Part shown: positions 16,209 to 23,042 of the stretch, one piece after another | Numbering within the stretch: position 1 is the first letter of the stretch | Layout of the letters: the number at the start of each line of letters is the position of its first letter | Assembly: GCA_947589155.1 (NCBI GenBank) | Contig: CANQBH010000021.1 | Location: 1 to 36,272 of the forward strand | Source: an uncultured Lachnospiraceae bacterium | GTDB lineage: Bacteria > Bacillota > Clostridia > Lachnospirales > Lachnospiraceae | Length of the DNA stretch: 36,272 nucleotides | Direction: 5' to 3' | Translations under genes and position numbers: made by a program | The notes under the pieces: model-generated | Told to the model about the DNA's origin: nothing | Databases searched by the model: none | What the model saw: the letters and a program-made list of their open reading frames with translations, nothing else

Positions 16209-17864
16209 CTATTCTACGGAGACCACATAGGAATAGACCGGCTGCCCGCCCGCCTGCAGTTCGACCTCAAGCCCGCTGTATTTCTTCTCCAGCGCCGCAG
16301 CCAGTTTTTCGGCGTCTTTTTCTTTGACGTCCGCGCCGTAATACAGGCTGATGATGGCGGATTCTTCATCCACCATGGCGGCGATCATATCCATAAAGGC
16401 CTTGCGGATGCTCTTGTTGACAGAGAGGATTCCGCTGTCGCCAATGCCCATGTAATCGCCCTCTTTGATCTCCTTATCGTCGATCGTCGTATCCCTGACG
16501 GCGTAAGTCACCTGCCCGCTCTTGACGTGCCGGATCTCCTCGTTCATGCGTTCTTCGTTTTCTTCCGGCGACTGCTCCGGAATAAAGTTGATCAGCGCGG
16601 CAATGCCCTGCGGGATCGTCTTGGTCGGGATGACCACGACGTTTTTGTCCTTGCAAAGGGTCGCCGCCTGATTGGCCGCCAGAATGATGTTTTTATTGTT
16701 CGGCAATACAAACACCGTCTTGGCAGGCACCTGTCTGACGGCGTCCAGCACGTCTTCCGTGCTCGGGTTCATCGTCTGTCCGCCTTCGATCATATGGTCG
16801 ACGCCAAGTTCGGAAAAGATCCGCTGCAAACCTTCGCCGACGGAGACCGCCACAAAGCCCATCTCCTTTTGCGGTTCGGCCGGCGCCGTCTCCGTTTCCG
16901 CCGCTTGTACTTCCGCGCCGTCACTGCGGCCGCACTCTCCGGCTAATATCTGCATGTTTTCGATCCGTACGCTGTTCAGGGAACCGTGCTTTAACGCCTC
17001 CTGCAATGCAAGCCCCGGATCGTTGGTATGCACATGCGTTTTGATGTTCTTTTCTTCGACGGCGACTTCCACGGAATCGCCAATCGATTCCAAAAACTTT
17101 TTATATTCCTGCTCTTTTTTCTTAGAAAACGCGGTCTTTGCCGTCAGGATAAATTCCGTGCAATAGACGAACTTCAATTCCTTTTCAGACGCGCCCTTTT
17201 CGCCTTCCGCCGGTGCGCCATCTTCGATCTCGTAGTCCGTTTCCTTTCCGAGCATGACGTCGTAACCGCCTCGCAATACCTGCACGAGCCCCTGTCCGCC
17301 GGAATCGACAACGCCCGCCTGTTTCAGCACCGGAAGCATATCCGGCGTCTTGCTGAGCACATGTTCCGCTTCTTTGACCAGTTCGCCGCAGAAGAAGACC
17401 ATATCGTCCGTCGTATCGACCAGTTCCAGCGCCTTATCCGCCACGCCGCGGGCAACGGTCAGGATCGTGCCCTCTTTCGGCTTCATAACGGCTTTATACG
17501 CGGTCTCGACGGACTTTTGGATCGCTTCGCATAAAATATCCACATCGATCTCGTCCACATGGGAGATCACTTTGCCAAAGCCCCGCAAAAGCTGCGACAG
17601 GATCACGCCGGAGTTGCCCCGCGCGCCGCGCAGGGAACCGGAGGAGATCGCCTTGGACAGCGTCTTCATGTCCGGGTCTTCCAGCGCCGTCACCTCGCGG
17701 GCCGCCGACATGATCGTCATCGTCATATTCGTTCCGGTATCGCCGTCCGGCACCGGAAACACATTCAACTCATTGATCCATTCTTTTTTCGCTTCCAGGC
17801 TCTTCGCACCGGCAAGGAACATCTTTGAAAACTGAGCCGCATTGATTGTACTGATTTCCACCAC
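16209..17864 (-). CDS. fakA: DAK2/DegV-type fatty acid kinase catalytic subunit FakA (YloV)
   Basis: FakA phosphorylates exogenous fatty acids bound to a FakB (DegV) protein so that they can enter phospholipid synthesis. The 551-residue protein has an N-terminal DhaL-type kinase domain with the ATP/Mg loop PDGDTGTNM (39-47) and RGARGNSGVILSQLLRGF, then the DegV-like and C-terminal YloV domains. Both the first and second codons are GTG; the first is chosen because AAGGAGG lies 6 nt upstream. No fakB gene is in the window. It sits 11 nt after yloU, as in Bacillus. The fatty acid kinase role is inferred from the family. Confidence 0.88.
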   Translation of the reverse strand: MVEISTINAAQFSKMFLAGAKSLEAKKEWINELNVFPVPDGDTGTNMTMTIMSAAREVTALEDPDMKTLSKAISSGSLRGARGNSGVILSQLLRGFGKVISHVDEIDVDILCEAIQKSVETAYKAVMKPKEGTILTVARGVADKALELVDTTDDMVFFCGELVKEAEHVLSKTPDMLPVLKQAGVVDSGGQGLVQVLRGGYDVMLGKETDYEIEDGAPAEGEKGASEKELKFVYCTEFILTAKTAFSKKKEQEYKKFLESIGDSVEVAVEEKNIKTHVHTNDPGLALQEALKHGSLNSVRIENMQILAGECGRSDGAEVQAAETETAPAEPQKEMGFVAVSVGEGLQRIFSELGVDHMIEGGQTMNPSTEDVLDAVRQVPAKTVFVLPNNKNIILAANQAATLCKDKNVVVIPTKTIPQGIAALINFIPEQSPEENEERMNEEIRHVKSGQVTYAVRDTTIDDKEIKEGDYMGIGDSGILSVNKSIRKAFMDMIAAMVDEESAIISLYYGADVKEKDAEKLAAALEKKYSGLEVELQAGGQPVYSYVVSVE

Positions 17865-17875
17865 TCTTTTCCTCC

Positions 17876-18235
17876 TTAGTCGATCACTCGGACGCCTTCG
17901 ATATAGACGTTCATCTGCTCAACCTTCATACCGGTGAACGCTTCTACTTTATATTTTACCGTCTGCATCAGATTATCCGAAACCGTTTCGATACCGACGC
18001 CGTAAGAGACGATCACATGAAAATCCAGAGAAATGCCGTTCTGTTCGCTGATCGTAACGGAGATCCCGTGATTGAGATAATCTTTTTTCAATAATTTGAC
18101 CAGACCGTCCTTCATATTAACGGCCGCCATGCCGACAATGCCGAAACATTCCACCGCGACAGATCCGGCGTAGGTCGCGATGACATCCGAATCGATCACG
18201 ATCCGTCCTAATTCCGTTTCCATTTGACCCTGCAT
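17876..18235 (-). CDS. yloU: Asp23/Gls24-family protein YloU
   Basis: A 119-residue member of the Asp23/Gls24 family (alkaline-shock or envelope-stress proteins), usually cytoplasmic and often membrane-associated. Family features are LGRIVIDSDVIATYAGSVAVECFGIVGM near the N-terminus and ISLDFHVIVSYGVGI in the middle. Its position, divergent from rpmB and upstream of the DAK2 gene, is conserved in Bacillus and supports the yloU name. Its biochemical role is not established. GGAGG precedes the ATG. Confidence 0.88.
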   Translation of the reverse strand: MQGQMETELGRIVIDSDVIATYAGSVAVECFGIVGMAAVNMKDGLVKLLKKDYLNHGISVTISEQNGISLDFHVIVSYGVGIETVSDNLMQTVKYKVEAFTGMKVEQMNVYIEGVRVID

Positions 18236-18283
18236 ATAGATACCTCCACAAAATTAGTCCATTGTAATTTACAGTCTTCTATT

Positions 18284-18311
18284 ATTATAATCGTTTTGCA
18301 GGAAAAAACAA
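18284..18311 (-). promoter_or_regulatory. Probable sigma-A promoter for yloU-fakA-recG
   Basis: Minus-strand TTGTTT (18306-18311), 16 bp, then TATAAT (18284-18289), leaving a leader of about 40 nt before yloU. It is divergent from the rpmB promoter, with 34 bp between the two -35 boxes. Confidence 0.6.
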
Positions 18312-18345
18312 TGAAAATATGATCTGAAATTTCACCAAAAAAATA

Positions 18346-18374
18346 TTGCATTTTTAGAATCTCTCTGTTATAAT
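18346..18374 (+). promoter_or_regulatory. Sigma-A promoter for rpmB
   Basis: TTGCAT (18346-18351), 17 bp, then TATAAT (18369-18374). The predicted 5' leader of about 55 nt contains a small hairpin (TTGC, 6-nt loop, GCAA near 18382-18395). I cannot say whether L28 regulates itself through it. Confidence 0.75.
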
Positions 18375-18436
18375 GTGCATGTTGCGGTTTTGCAATGTAC
18401 GAAGAATAACCGGTAAAGACCAAGGAGGTGTGGATC

Positions 18437-18622
18437 ATGGCCAAGTGTGCAGTTTGTGGAAAAGGCGCTCATTTCGGAAACAATGTGAGCCATTCTCATA
18501 GAAGATCAAACAAAATGTGGAAATCCAATATCAAATCCGTAAAATGCAAGGTGAACGGTACGCCGAAGAAGTTATATGTATGTACTTCCTGCCTGCGTTC
18601 CGGAAAAGTCGAAAGAATGTAA
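18437..18622 (+). CDS. rpmB: 50S ribosomal protein L28, zinc-ribbon (four-cysteine) form
   Basis: L28 is a late-assembling protein of the large ribosomal subunit. The 61-residue product carries CxxC pairs at Cys4/Cys7 and near residues 49-52 (CTSC), the zinc-binding C+ form. The conserved NNVSHSHRRSNKMWKSNI block lies between them. The ATG at 18437 has AAGGAGG 8 nt upstream; an in-frame ATG 9 nt earlier is not used. It is monocistronic, with a promoter before it and terminators after it. Confidence 0.96.
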   Translation: MAKCAVCGKGAHFGNNVSHSHRRSNKMWKSNIKSVKCKVNGTPKKLYVCTSCLRSGKVERM

Positions 18623-18632
18623 GAAAAAAGCA

Positions 18633-18647
18633 GCCTCCGGCGGAGGC
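18633..18647 (+). terminator. Small GC-rich hairpin after rpmB
   Basis: GCCTCC, a 3-nt loop and GGAGGC form a perfect 6-bp stem 10 nt after the rpmB stop. There is no T-run after it, so it is more likely a 3' stabilising or pausing hairpin than a full terminator. Confidence 0.35.
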
Positions 18648-18674
18648 TCATTGGAAAGGATAGGATATTCCGGT

Positions 18675-18709
18675 AAAACCGGCGTGGCGAGAGTCACGCC
18701 GGTTTTTTT
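18675..18709 (+). terminator. Strong Rho-independent terminator after rpmB
   Basis: AAAACCGGCGTG (18675-18686) and CACGCCGGTTTT (18695-18706) form a perfect 12-bp stem around an 8-nt loop, followed by a run of seven T from 18703. This is the clearest terminator in the window. Confidence 0.92.
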
Positions 18710-18935
18710 GTACTTAAAACAGTCGAAACGCCTTGAAAGTACAGCACTTTCAGAGGGTTTGCGGTATTTTTTATCCGCTGCAAGTATCTTTTTCTAATTT
18801 GAGCGCTCTCCTAGTTGCATTTGTCATCATTTTCCCAATGAAAAGAGGATGCCGATAAGAAAACTGCATTTGTAGCGTCTGACTTGCAGAGTGGCAAATC
18901 ACAAACTTTTTTGACCAAACTTGCTTTGGATACTT
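18710..18935. other. AT-rich non-coding stretch between the rpmB terminator and tetR
   Basis: No gene is supported here. It contains a perfect 7-bp inverted repeat TGAAAGT/ACTTTCA around a 5-nt loop (18734-18752) and a 9-bp direct repeat TGCATTTGT (18816-18824 and 18865-18873), plus a short TTGC/GCAA dyad near 18884-18897. With tetR it forms an AT-richer patch that may be a relic of an inserted element. No recombinase gene or target-site duplication can be identified. Confidence 0.4.
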
Positions 18936-19514
18936 TTATTTCGCTTTATCTCCCCTGATTTCTTTCAGCAAGCCCCTGCAAACCTCGGTCATCATGCCGC
19001 TGATTTCCTCGGCGGTAAAGGAACACATATTTGTTGCGCAAAGCACTGCTATCCCGTGCGTGTATATCCACAAATGCCGGTAAAGGTTTTCGGCGTCTTT
19101 CCCACCAAGTCCATATCCGCTCTGAACAGACTGCAATATTTGATCATAACTTTCATCTATGATCGGAAGAATACCAGCAACAGACGGCTTCTGTGGCTGT
19201 TCAGACATAAAGAGTAATTGAAACAGTTTTGGCTCTTTGATAGCAAATAAGATATATTGCGTACCTACCTCCTTAAAAGCAACTTCCTGTTGCAGCCCGA
19301 TTTGAATATATCCGGCATAGAGGGCTTTTGATGCCTTTAGCACTTCGGCTTGTACTTCCTCCATATTTTCAAATACGGTAAAAATCGGCTTCGGCGATGA
19401 ACCCAGTTTTGCTCCAAGCGCCCTTGCTGTGAGCGCATGGATTCCTTCTTTTCGTGTTAAATCCAAAGCGGTTTTTATGATTTCTTCTCGTGCAAACTTG
19501 CATTTTGGCGGCAT
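18936..19514 (-). CDS. TetR-family transcriptional regulator
   Basis: A 192-residue one-domain-plus-ligand-pocket repressor. The N-terminal helix-turn-helix spans about residues 8-52 (AREEIIKTALDLTRKEGIHALTARALGAKLG in part), followed by an all-helical C-terminal domain with WIYTHGIAVLCATNM, like TetR proteins of the WHG type. It is AT-richer than its neighbours, which suggests later acquisition. It has its own consensus promoter and a perfect palindrome just downstream of the transcription start, so autorepression is likely. No adjacent transporter or enzyme gene is present as an obvious target. GGGAGGG precedes the ATG. Confidence 0.88.
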   Translation of the reverse strand: MPPKCKFAREEIIKTALDLTRKEGIHALTARALGAKLGSSPKPIFTVFENMEEVQAEVLKASKALYAGYIQIGLQQEVAFKEVGTQYILFAIKEPKLFQLLFMSEQPQKPSVAGILPIIDESYDQILQSVQSGYGLGGKDAENLYRHLWIYTHGIAVLCATNMCSFTAEEISGMMTEVCRGLLKEIRGDKAK

Positions 19515-19534
19515 GGCCTACCCTCCCATAATCG

Positions 19535-19548
19535 GAAACATATGTTTC
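19535..19548. promoter_or_regulatory. Palindromic operator, probably for the TetR protein
   Basis: GAAACATATGTTTC is a perfect 14-bp palindrome located 16-30 bp downstream of the tetR -10 box and 21 bp upstream of its start codon. A further GAAAC half-site lies just upstream on the minus strand. This is the right place for an autoregulatory TetR site. Confidence 0.6.
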
Positions 19549-19564
19549 GCAACGCCTGTTTCTG

Positions 19565-19593
19565 ATTATAGCGGATAAAAAGAAAAAAGTCAA
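19565..19593 (-). promoter_or_regulatory. Sigma-A promoter for tetR
   Basis: Minus-strand TTGACT (19588-19593), 17 bp, then TATAAT (19565-19570): 11/12 to consensus. Confidence 0.8.
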
Positions 19594-19618
19594 GTTTGAA
19601 CTTCGCACTTAAACTAAA

Positions 19619-19659
19619 AAAACGCTATGTAATCGGATGAACCTTTTACATAGCGTTTT
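19619..19659 (-). terminator. Strong terminator closing the long minus-strand run
   Basis: AAAACGCTATGTAA (19619-19632) and TTACATAGCGTTTT (19646-19659) form a perfect 14-bp stem around a 13-nt loop. On the minus strand it is followed by further T residues. It lies 9 bp after the stop of the 45-residue peptide gene and before the tetR promoter. Confidence 0.85.
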
Positions 19660-19668
19660 CCATTCCAT

Positions 19669-19806
19669 TTATCCGCGGCAGAAACACTGCTGCCCGACGA
19701 TCAGGCAGACGACGGCGAGGATGACGCCGCAGGCATCCGCCAAAACGACGCCGATCAATATCCCCATCCCAAGAAAAAAACATCCGAATCCAAGAATCTT
19801 TTTCAT
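19669..19806 (-). CDS. Small hydrophobic Gly/Cys-rich membrane peptide, 45 residues
   Basis: A short reading frame from the ATG at 19806 encodes MKKILGFGCFFLGMGILIGV..., ending GQQCFCRG. It has a basic start, two hydrophobic segments (about 4-22 and 25-38), glycines at 6, 8, 13, 15 and 19 like a glycine zipper, and cysteines at 9, 26, 34, 41 and 43. No family is recognised. It lies between two terminator-like hairpins downstream of ytfJ. Its own ribosome-binding site is weak; its ATG overlaps by 4 nt the stop of a 12-codon frame whose strong AAGGAG is inside the upstream hairpin. The protein-like composition argues it is real, but this is unproven. Confidence 0.55.
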   Translation of the reverse strand: MKKILGFGCFFLGMGILIGVVLADACGVILAVVCLIVGQQCFCRG

Positions 19807-19821
19807 AAACCGCGTTCAAAA

Positions 19822-19855
19822 AAGGAGCCTATATTCATCATAATATATGCTCCTT
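19822..19855 (-). terminator. Terminator-like hairpin after ytfJ that also contains a ribosome-binding site
   Basis: On the minus strand AAGGAGCATATATT and AATATAGGCTCCTT pair at 13 of 14 positions around the loop ATGATG, followed by T residues. It lies 10 nt after the ytfJ stop, so it can act as an intrinsic terminator. Its 5' arm is a good Shine-Dalgarno and its loop is two start codons, so it might also gate the small peptide gene downstream. Confidence 0.6.
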
Positions 19856-19864
19856 CTTGCGATC

Positions 19865-20314
19865 CTATACGCCCGCTTCGTCCACGGCGGCCTCTGTCGG
19901 AACGACGTCCCTTAATATGTCTTCCATTTCTTCCGCGGCTTTTTGTCTTGCCTGCGGATCCTGCTTTCTCGCGTTCCTTCTGTCGGAAAACTTATCCACA
20001 AAATCCGGAAGCATATCTAAGATCTTTTCAATCGCGGAATTTCTATCCACGCTGATCAGGCGCGTGCTGCCGTTGTGGATGACAAGCACCGCGCTCGGCG
20101 TCAGTTTACCGCCCATACCGCCGCCGCTGTTGTTTTTTCCGTCGTTGCGGAACGCGCCCGCCGCCACGCCGAAAGATACGTTGACCAAAGGGACGATGAT
20201 CGCGTCTCCGATATGGATGGCGTCCCCTACCACCGTTTTGGTGGAAATAAATCCGTCCATTCCCTTAAACAGGGAGTTTAATGTATTGTCAAACACTTCA
20301 TTCTCTTTACTCAT
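19865..20314 (-). CDS. ytfJ: GerW-family sporulation protein YtfJ
   Basis: YtfJ/GerW is a forespore protein needed in Bacillus for germination with alanine; its molecular role is unclear. The 149-residue product has the family core TVVGDAIHIGDAIIVPLVNVSFGVAAGAF (about 28-55), a glycine-rich segment NNSGGGMGGKLTPSAVLVI, and a charged C-terminal tail (from about 110). It follows the DUF2953 gene as ytfJ follows ytfI in Bacillus. AGGAGG lies upstream of the start. Confidence 0.92.
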   Translation of the reverse strand: MSKENEVFDNTLNSLFKGMDGFISTKTVVGDAIHIGDAIIVPLVNVSFGVAAGAFRNDGKNNSGGGMGGKLTPSAVLVIHNGSTRLISVDRNSAIEKILDMLPDFVDKFSDRRNARKQDPQARQKAAEEMEDILRDVVPTEAAVDEAGV

Positions 20315-20323
20315 GGCATCCTC

Positions 20324-21148
20324 CTATTGAAATAATAACTTTCTACAGTCTTCCTGTAACATAACGCTAATAATAAGATAAACGATATGGAACAAAAAAA
20401 CAATTCCTTTTATTTCGATCCAGCCTTTCGCGTAAATTTCCGAACTCTGAAAATCGGGAAAGATCGCCGTCTTTTTCCCGTAACAGGCCGGACATAAACT
20501 GAGAACGCCGGTAGCCGCTCCGGTCAGCGCGGGATCGCCCAGCGAAAATTCCAGATCGGCATGCAGTTCCCTCGGCCTGCACTTCTGAAGCAGCCGGATC
20601 ACTTTTTGAAGGAGAAAGGCGACGGCTTTTCTAGTATGCGCATTTTGCTCTTTATTATGAAAGAGCCGCCGCTTTTCTTTGTCCGGTTTTTCGATTTTCC
20701 GCTTTCGTTTTTTCTTTTTTTTGCTTTTTTCGCTTTTGTCAGAGGCTTTTTGCCCCGCTTCTTCCGGCGGCGCTTGCGTTTGCTCTGGTTCTTTTTCTTC
20801 CGGCGGCGCTTCCATCCGACCGGCTTCCGCTTCCCTTACCGGCTCCTCCGGCGGCGTTTCCGCTTCTTCCGCTTTTTTTTGTTTCGGACGAAAGAGGCGG
20901 CATTTCCCCCAAAAGGCGTAAAACGCCGCGCCAAAGCCGTCCTCCTCCCGCCGCAGGTCGATCTGCCAGAAATGCAGAAAACTGTGTATCGCGACGCTGA
21001 CGTCCGCAGATTTTTCCTCGGCAAAAACGCCTTTGAAACCATAGTGGAACGGAAGGAACAAAAGCACGGCCAGCAGAATCGCCGCAACAGATACGATCCC
21101 CAGCAGGATCCATCCTATGATCTTTACGATGAGCCAAACGACCGTCAT
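20324..21148 (-). CDS. DUF2953 (YtfI-like) membrane protein
   Basis: A 274-residue protein with an N-terminal membrane helix (about residues 5-32, WLIVKIIGWILLGIVSVAAI onward), then a soluble region. From about 92 to 165 it is low-complexity: Pro/Glu/Ala repeats followed by a very basic KKKKKRKRKIEK stretch. The conserved DUF2953 part resumes with RELHADLEFSLGDPALTGAATGVLSLCPACYG, and the C-terminus is again hydrophobic. YtfI in Bacillus is a sporulation-associated protein of unknown function paired with YtfJ, as here. It overlaps the upstream gene by 4 nt. Confidence 0.82.
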   Translation of the reverse strand: MTVVWLIVKIIGWILLGIVSVAAILLAVLLFLPFHYGFKGVFAEEKSADVSVAIHSFLHFWQIDLRREEDGFGAAFYAFWGKCRLFRPKQKKAEEAETPPEEPVREAEAGRMEAPPEEKEPEQTQAPPEEAGQKASDKSEKSKKKKKRKRKIEKPDKEKRRLFHNKEQNAHTRKAVAFLLQKVIRLLQKCRPRELHADLEFSLGDPALTGAATGVLSLCPACYGKKTAIFPDFQSSEIYAKGWIEIKGIVFLFHIVYLIISVMLQEDCRKLLFQ

Positions 21149-21525
21149 AGTTCCTTCCCTTTCTCCTGTTCTGTTTTTGCTTTCCCTTCTTCCGCTTCTG
21201 AAAAACTTTGCCGCATTTTTTCAAGGAAAAACGTCTTGGCGTCGCATCCGCCCGTCTGTTCGTAAACGTCGGAAATGATCTTTGCCGCCAGGGTCCGCGC
21301 ATGATAATAGCCTTTCGCCATGCCGATCACGTCATATTCCCTGTTCATGCGCCGGAACATGCGCAGCAAAGGGAGCGGCAGGATCTCCAACTGCCCGTCC
21401 CTCATGTCGGACAGTACGATCAGATAGACCGGCCGGATACTCCATCCGCGCTCGGCCAGCCAGTGCAGATACGCTTCGCTTCCCGTCAGATTCGGACTCA
21501 AATACAATTCGTGGTACCACTTCAT
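21145..21525 (-). CDS. Conserved-looking protein of unknown function, 126 residues
   Basis: I do not recognise this protein. It begins MKWYHELYLSPNLTGSEAYL and contains WSIRPVYLIVLSDMRDGQLEILPLPLLRMF, then a helical part (IGMAKGYYHARTLAAKIISDVYEQTGG). It ends in a charged Lys/Glu tail. There is no clear membrane segment or signal. It lies between the PBP gene (14 nt upstream) and the DUF2953 gene (4-nt overlap). The tight coupling to ytfI-ytfJ suggests a sporulation or envelope role, but that is inference. Confidence 0.82.
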   Translation of the reverse strand: MKWYHELYLSPNLTGSEAYLHWLAERGWSIRPVYLIVLSDMRDGQLEILPLPLLRMFRRMNREYDVIGMAKGYYHARTLAAKIISDVYEQTGGCDAKTFFLEKMRQSFSEAEEGKAKTEQEKGKEL

Positions 21526-21539
21526 CTTCTACTCCCGTC

Positions 21540-23042
21540 TCATTGCGCAAAGTAACTGTCAAACACTGCGCGCGCCGCAGGAACGGCATATGCGTTTCCC
21601 GCCGCCACGCCTTCCATGACGACGGCTACGGCCATGCGCTTCCCGTCGGCGTTTTCGGCATAGCCGACAAACCAGGAATGGTCTTCGTTCTTATTGGAAC
21701 TGAACTCCGCGGTTCCGGTTTTTCCGTAGGCATTGTAACGATCGCTCTGAAGGCTTCGTCCGGTACCGTCCGTGACAACGTATCGCAGATACTCCTGCAT
21801 GGTCTTCGCATCCTGTTCCGTCATCAGTTGTCCGGCCTGCCGGCTTTCGTTCTGCCGTACCACGATGCCGTTTTCGTTCTGCACATGGTCGATCATGTAC
21901 GGTTCCATCAACATTCCGTCGTTGGCAATGGCGCTGACGAGCATTGCCATATGCAGAGGCGACACCATCGTCTGCCCCTGTCCGATGGCTGTCTGCATCA
22001 CCAGCGGATCGTTTGCATCGCCGTCTAAGGTCATACGGCTGACCGACGTGTTTCCCAGATTGGCGGGCAGCGCCTTGTTAAAGAGCAGCTGCTCGCACAA
22101 CTGCCGGTAAGAAGACCTATCCAGCGAAAGCCCGATCGAAGAAAAGGCGCAGTTGCAGGAATTGCCAAACGCCGCATACAGATCCTCCTGCCCGTGCGCC
22201 GTATGATCGTAGCAGTGCATTTCATAACCGTCCGCGGAAAACGATCCGCTGCAGTCGAAGGAGAAGCCGCCGTCCCCCCGTTCCTGTTGCAGATAGGCGA
22301 ACAACGTTAAGATCTTAAACGTCGACCCCGGCACATACAACCCCTGCGTCGCGCGGTTCAGAAGCACCGCCGAGCCGCTGTCGTCGGAAACATAACCGTC
22401 CCAGTTCTGTGCGATCGTATTCGGATCATAGTCCGGCTTTGAGGCCATGGCGAGGACTTTTCCGGTATCCGGCTCAAGGCAGATGATCGCGCCGTCATAT
22501 CCGCCCAGCGCGTCGTAACAGGCGCTCTGCAGCCCGGCGTCCAACGTCGTGACCACATCGTCGCCCGGATTTTTCTTTCCGGCCACTTCGTTGGCGATCC
22601 GCGTAAGGATAAACGCGTTGGAACGCAGGAGGCGGTAATTTTCCAGCAGTTCCACGCCCGCCATGCCGTTATCCGCGTAGCCGACGGCATGGGCGAACAT
22701 CCGTCCGTAAGGATAATACCGTATCTCCGCCCCGTTCCCGTCGATCTGCGTCGTGGCGAGGATCGTGCCGTCGTTGGAAAGGATATCGCCGCGGACGACT
22801 TGATCCGCCATGGTCGCCAGACGGGCGTTGTACGGATTGTTGATGAAATCCTCGCTCTCAATGGCGACAAAATAGACAAAATAACCGGTCATGCAAAGAA
22901 ACAGGGCCAGAAAAACATAGGTGACGATGGCAAATTCCCGATTGCGCCTTCCTCCGTTTTTCTTGTCCGCCGCTTTGCCGTTCAGATCGACGATCTCAAC
23001 GTCTCTTTTTCTGTTTCCGGCCTGCGCCTTCTGTTTCTTCAT
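21540..23042 (-). CDS. Class B penicillin-binding protein (transpeptidase)
   Basis: A membrane-anchored peptidoglycan transpeptidase of 500 residues. It has a basic cytoplasmic N-terminus, one membrane helix (about 38-61), a non-catalytic linker, and a transpeptidase domain with SxxK at Ser240-Lys243 (PGSTFK), SxN at 295-297 (SCN) and KTGT at 441-444. It overlaps the SEDS gene by 47 nt and has AAGGAG 6 nt upstream. The pairing with a SEDS glycosyltransferase is the usual arrangement for FtsW-FtsI, RodA-PBP2 and SpoVE-SpoVD. Which of these it serves cannot be settled from sequence alone; there is no PASTA domain of the SpoVD type. Confidence 0.92.
   Translation of the reverse strand: MKKQKAQAGNRKRDVEIVDLNGKAADKKNGGRRNREFAIVTYVFLALFLCMTGYFVYFVAIESEDFINNPYNARLATMADQVVRGDILSNDGTILATTQIDGNGAEIRYYPYGRMFAHAVGYADNGMAGVELLENYRLLRSNAFILTRIANEVAGKKNPGDDVVTTLDAGLQSACYDALGGYDGAIICLEPDTGKVLAMASKPDYDPNTIAQNWDGYVSDDSGSAVLLNRATQGLYVPGSTFKILTLFAYLQQERGDGGFSFDCSGSFSADGYEMHCYDHTAHGQEDLYAAFGNSCNCAFSSIGLSLDRSSYRQLCEQLLFNKALPANLGNTSVSRMTLDGDANDPLVMQTAIGQGQTMVSPLHMAMLVSAIANDGMLMEPYMIDHVQNENGIVVRQNESRQAGQLMTEQDAKTMQEYLRYVVTDGTGRSLQSDRYNAYGKTGTAEFSSNKNEDHSWFVGYAENADGKRMAVAVVMEGVAAGNAYAVPAARAVFDSYFAQ

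Noticed and set aside
19803-19841. 12-codon frame MMNIGSFFERGL as an independent gene
   Set aside because: Its ribosome-binding site and start are inside a terminator-like hairpin. I kept it only as a possible regulatory feature for the downstream peptide.
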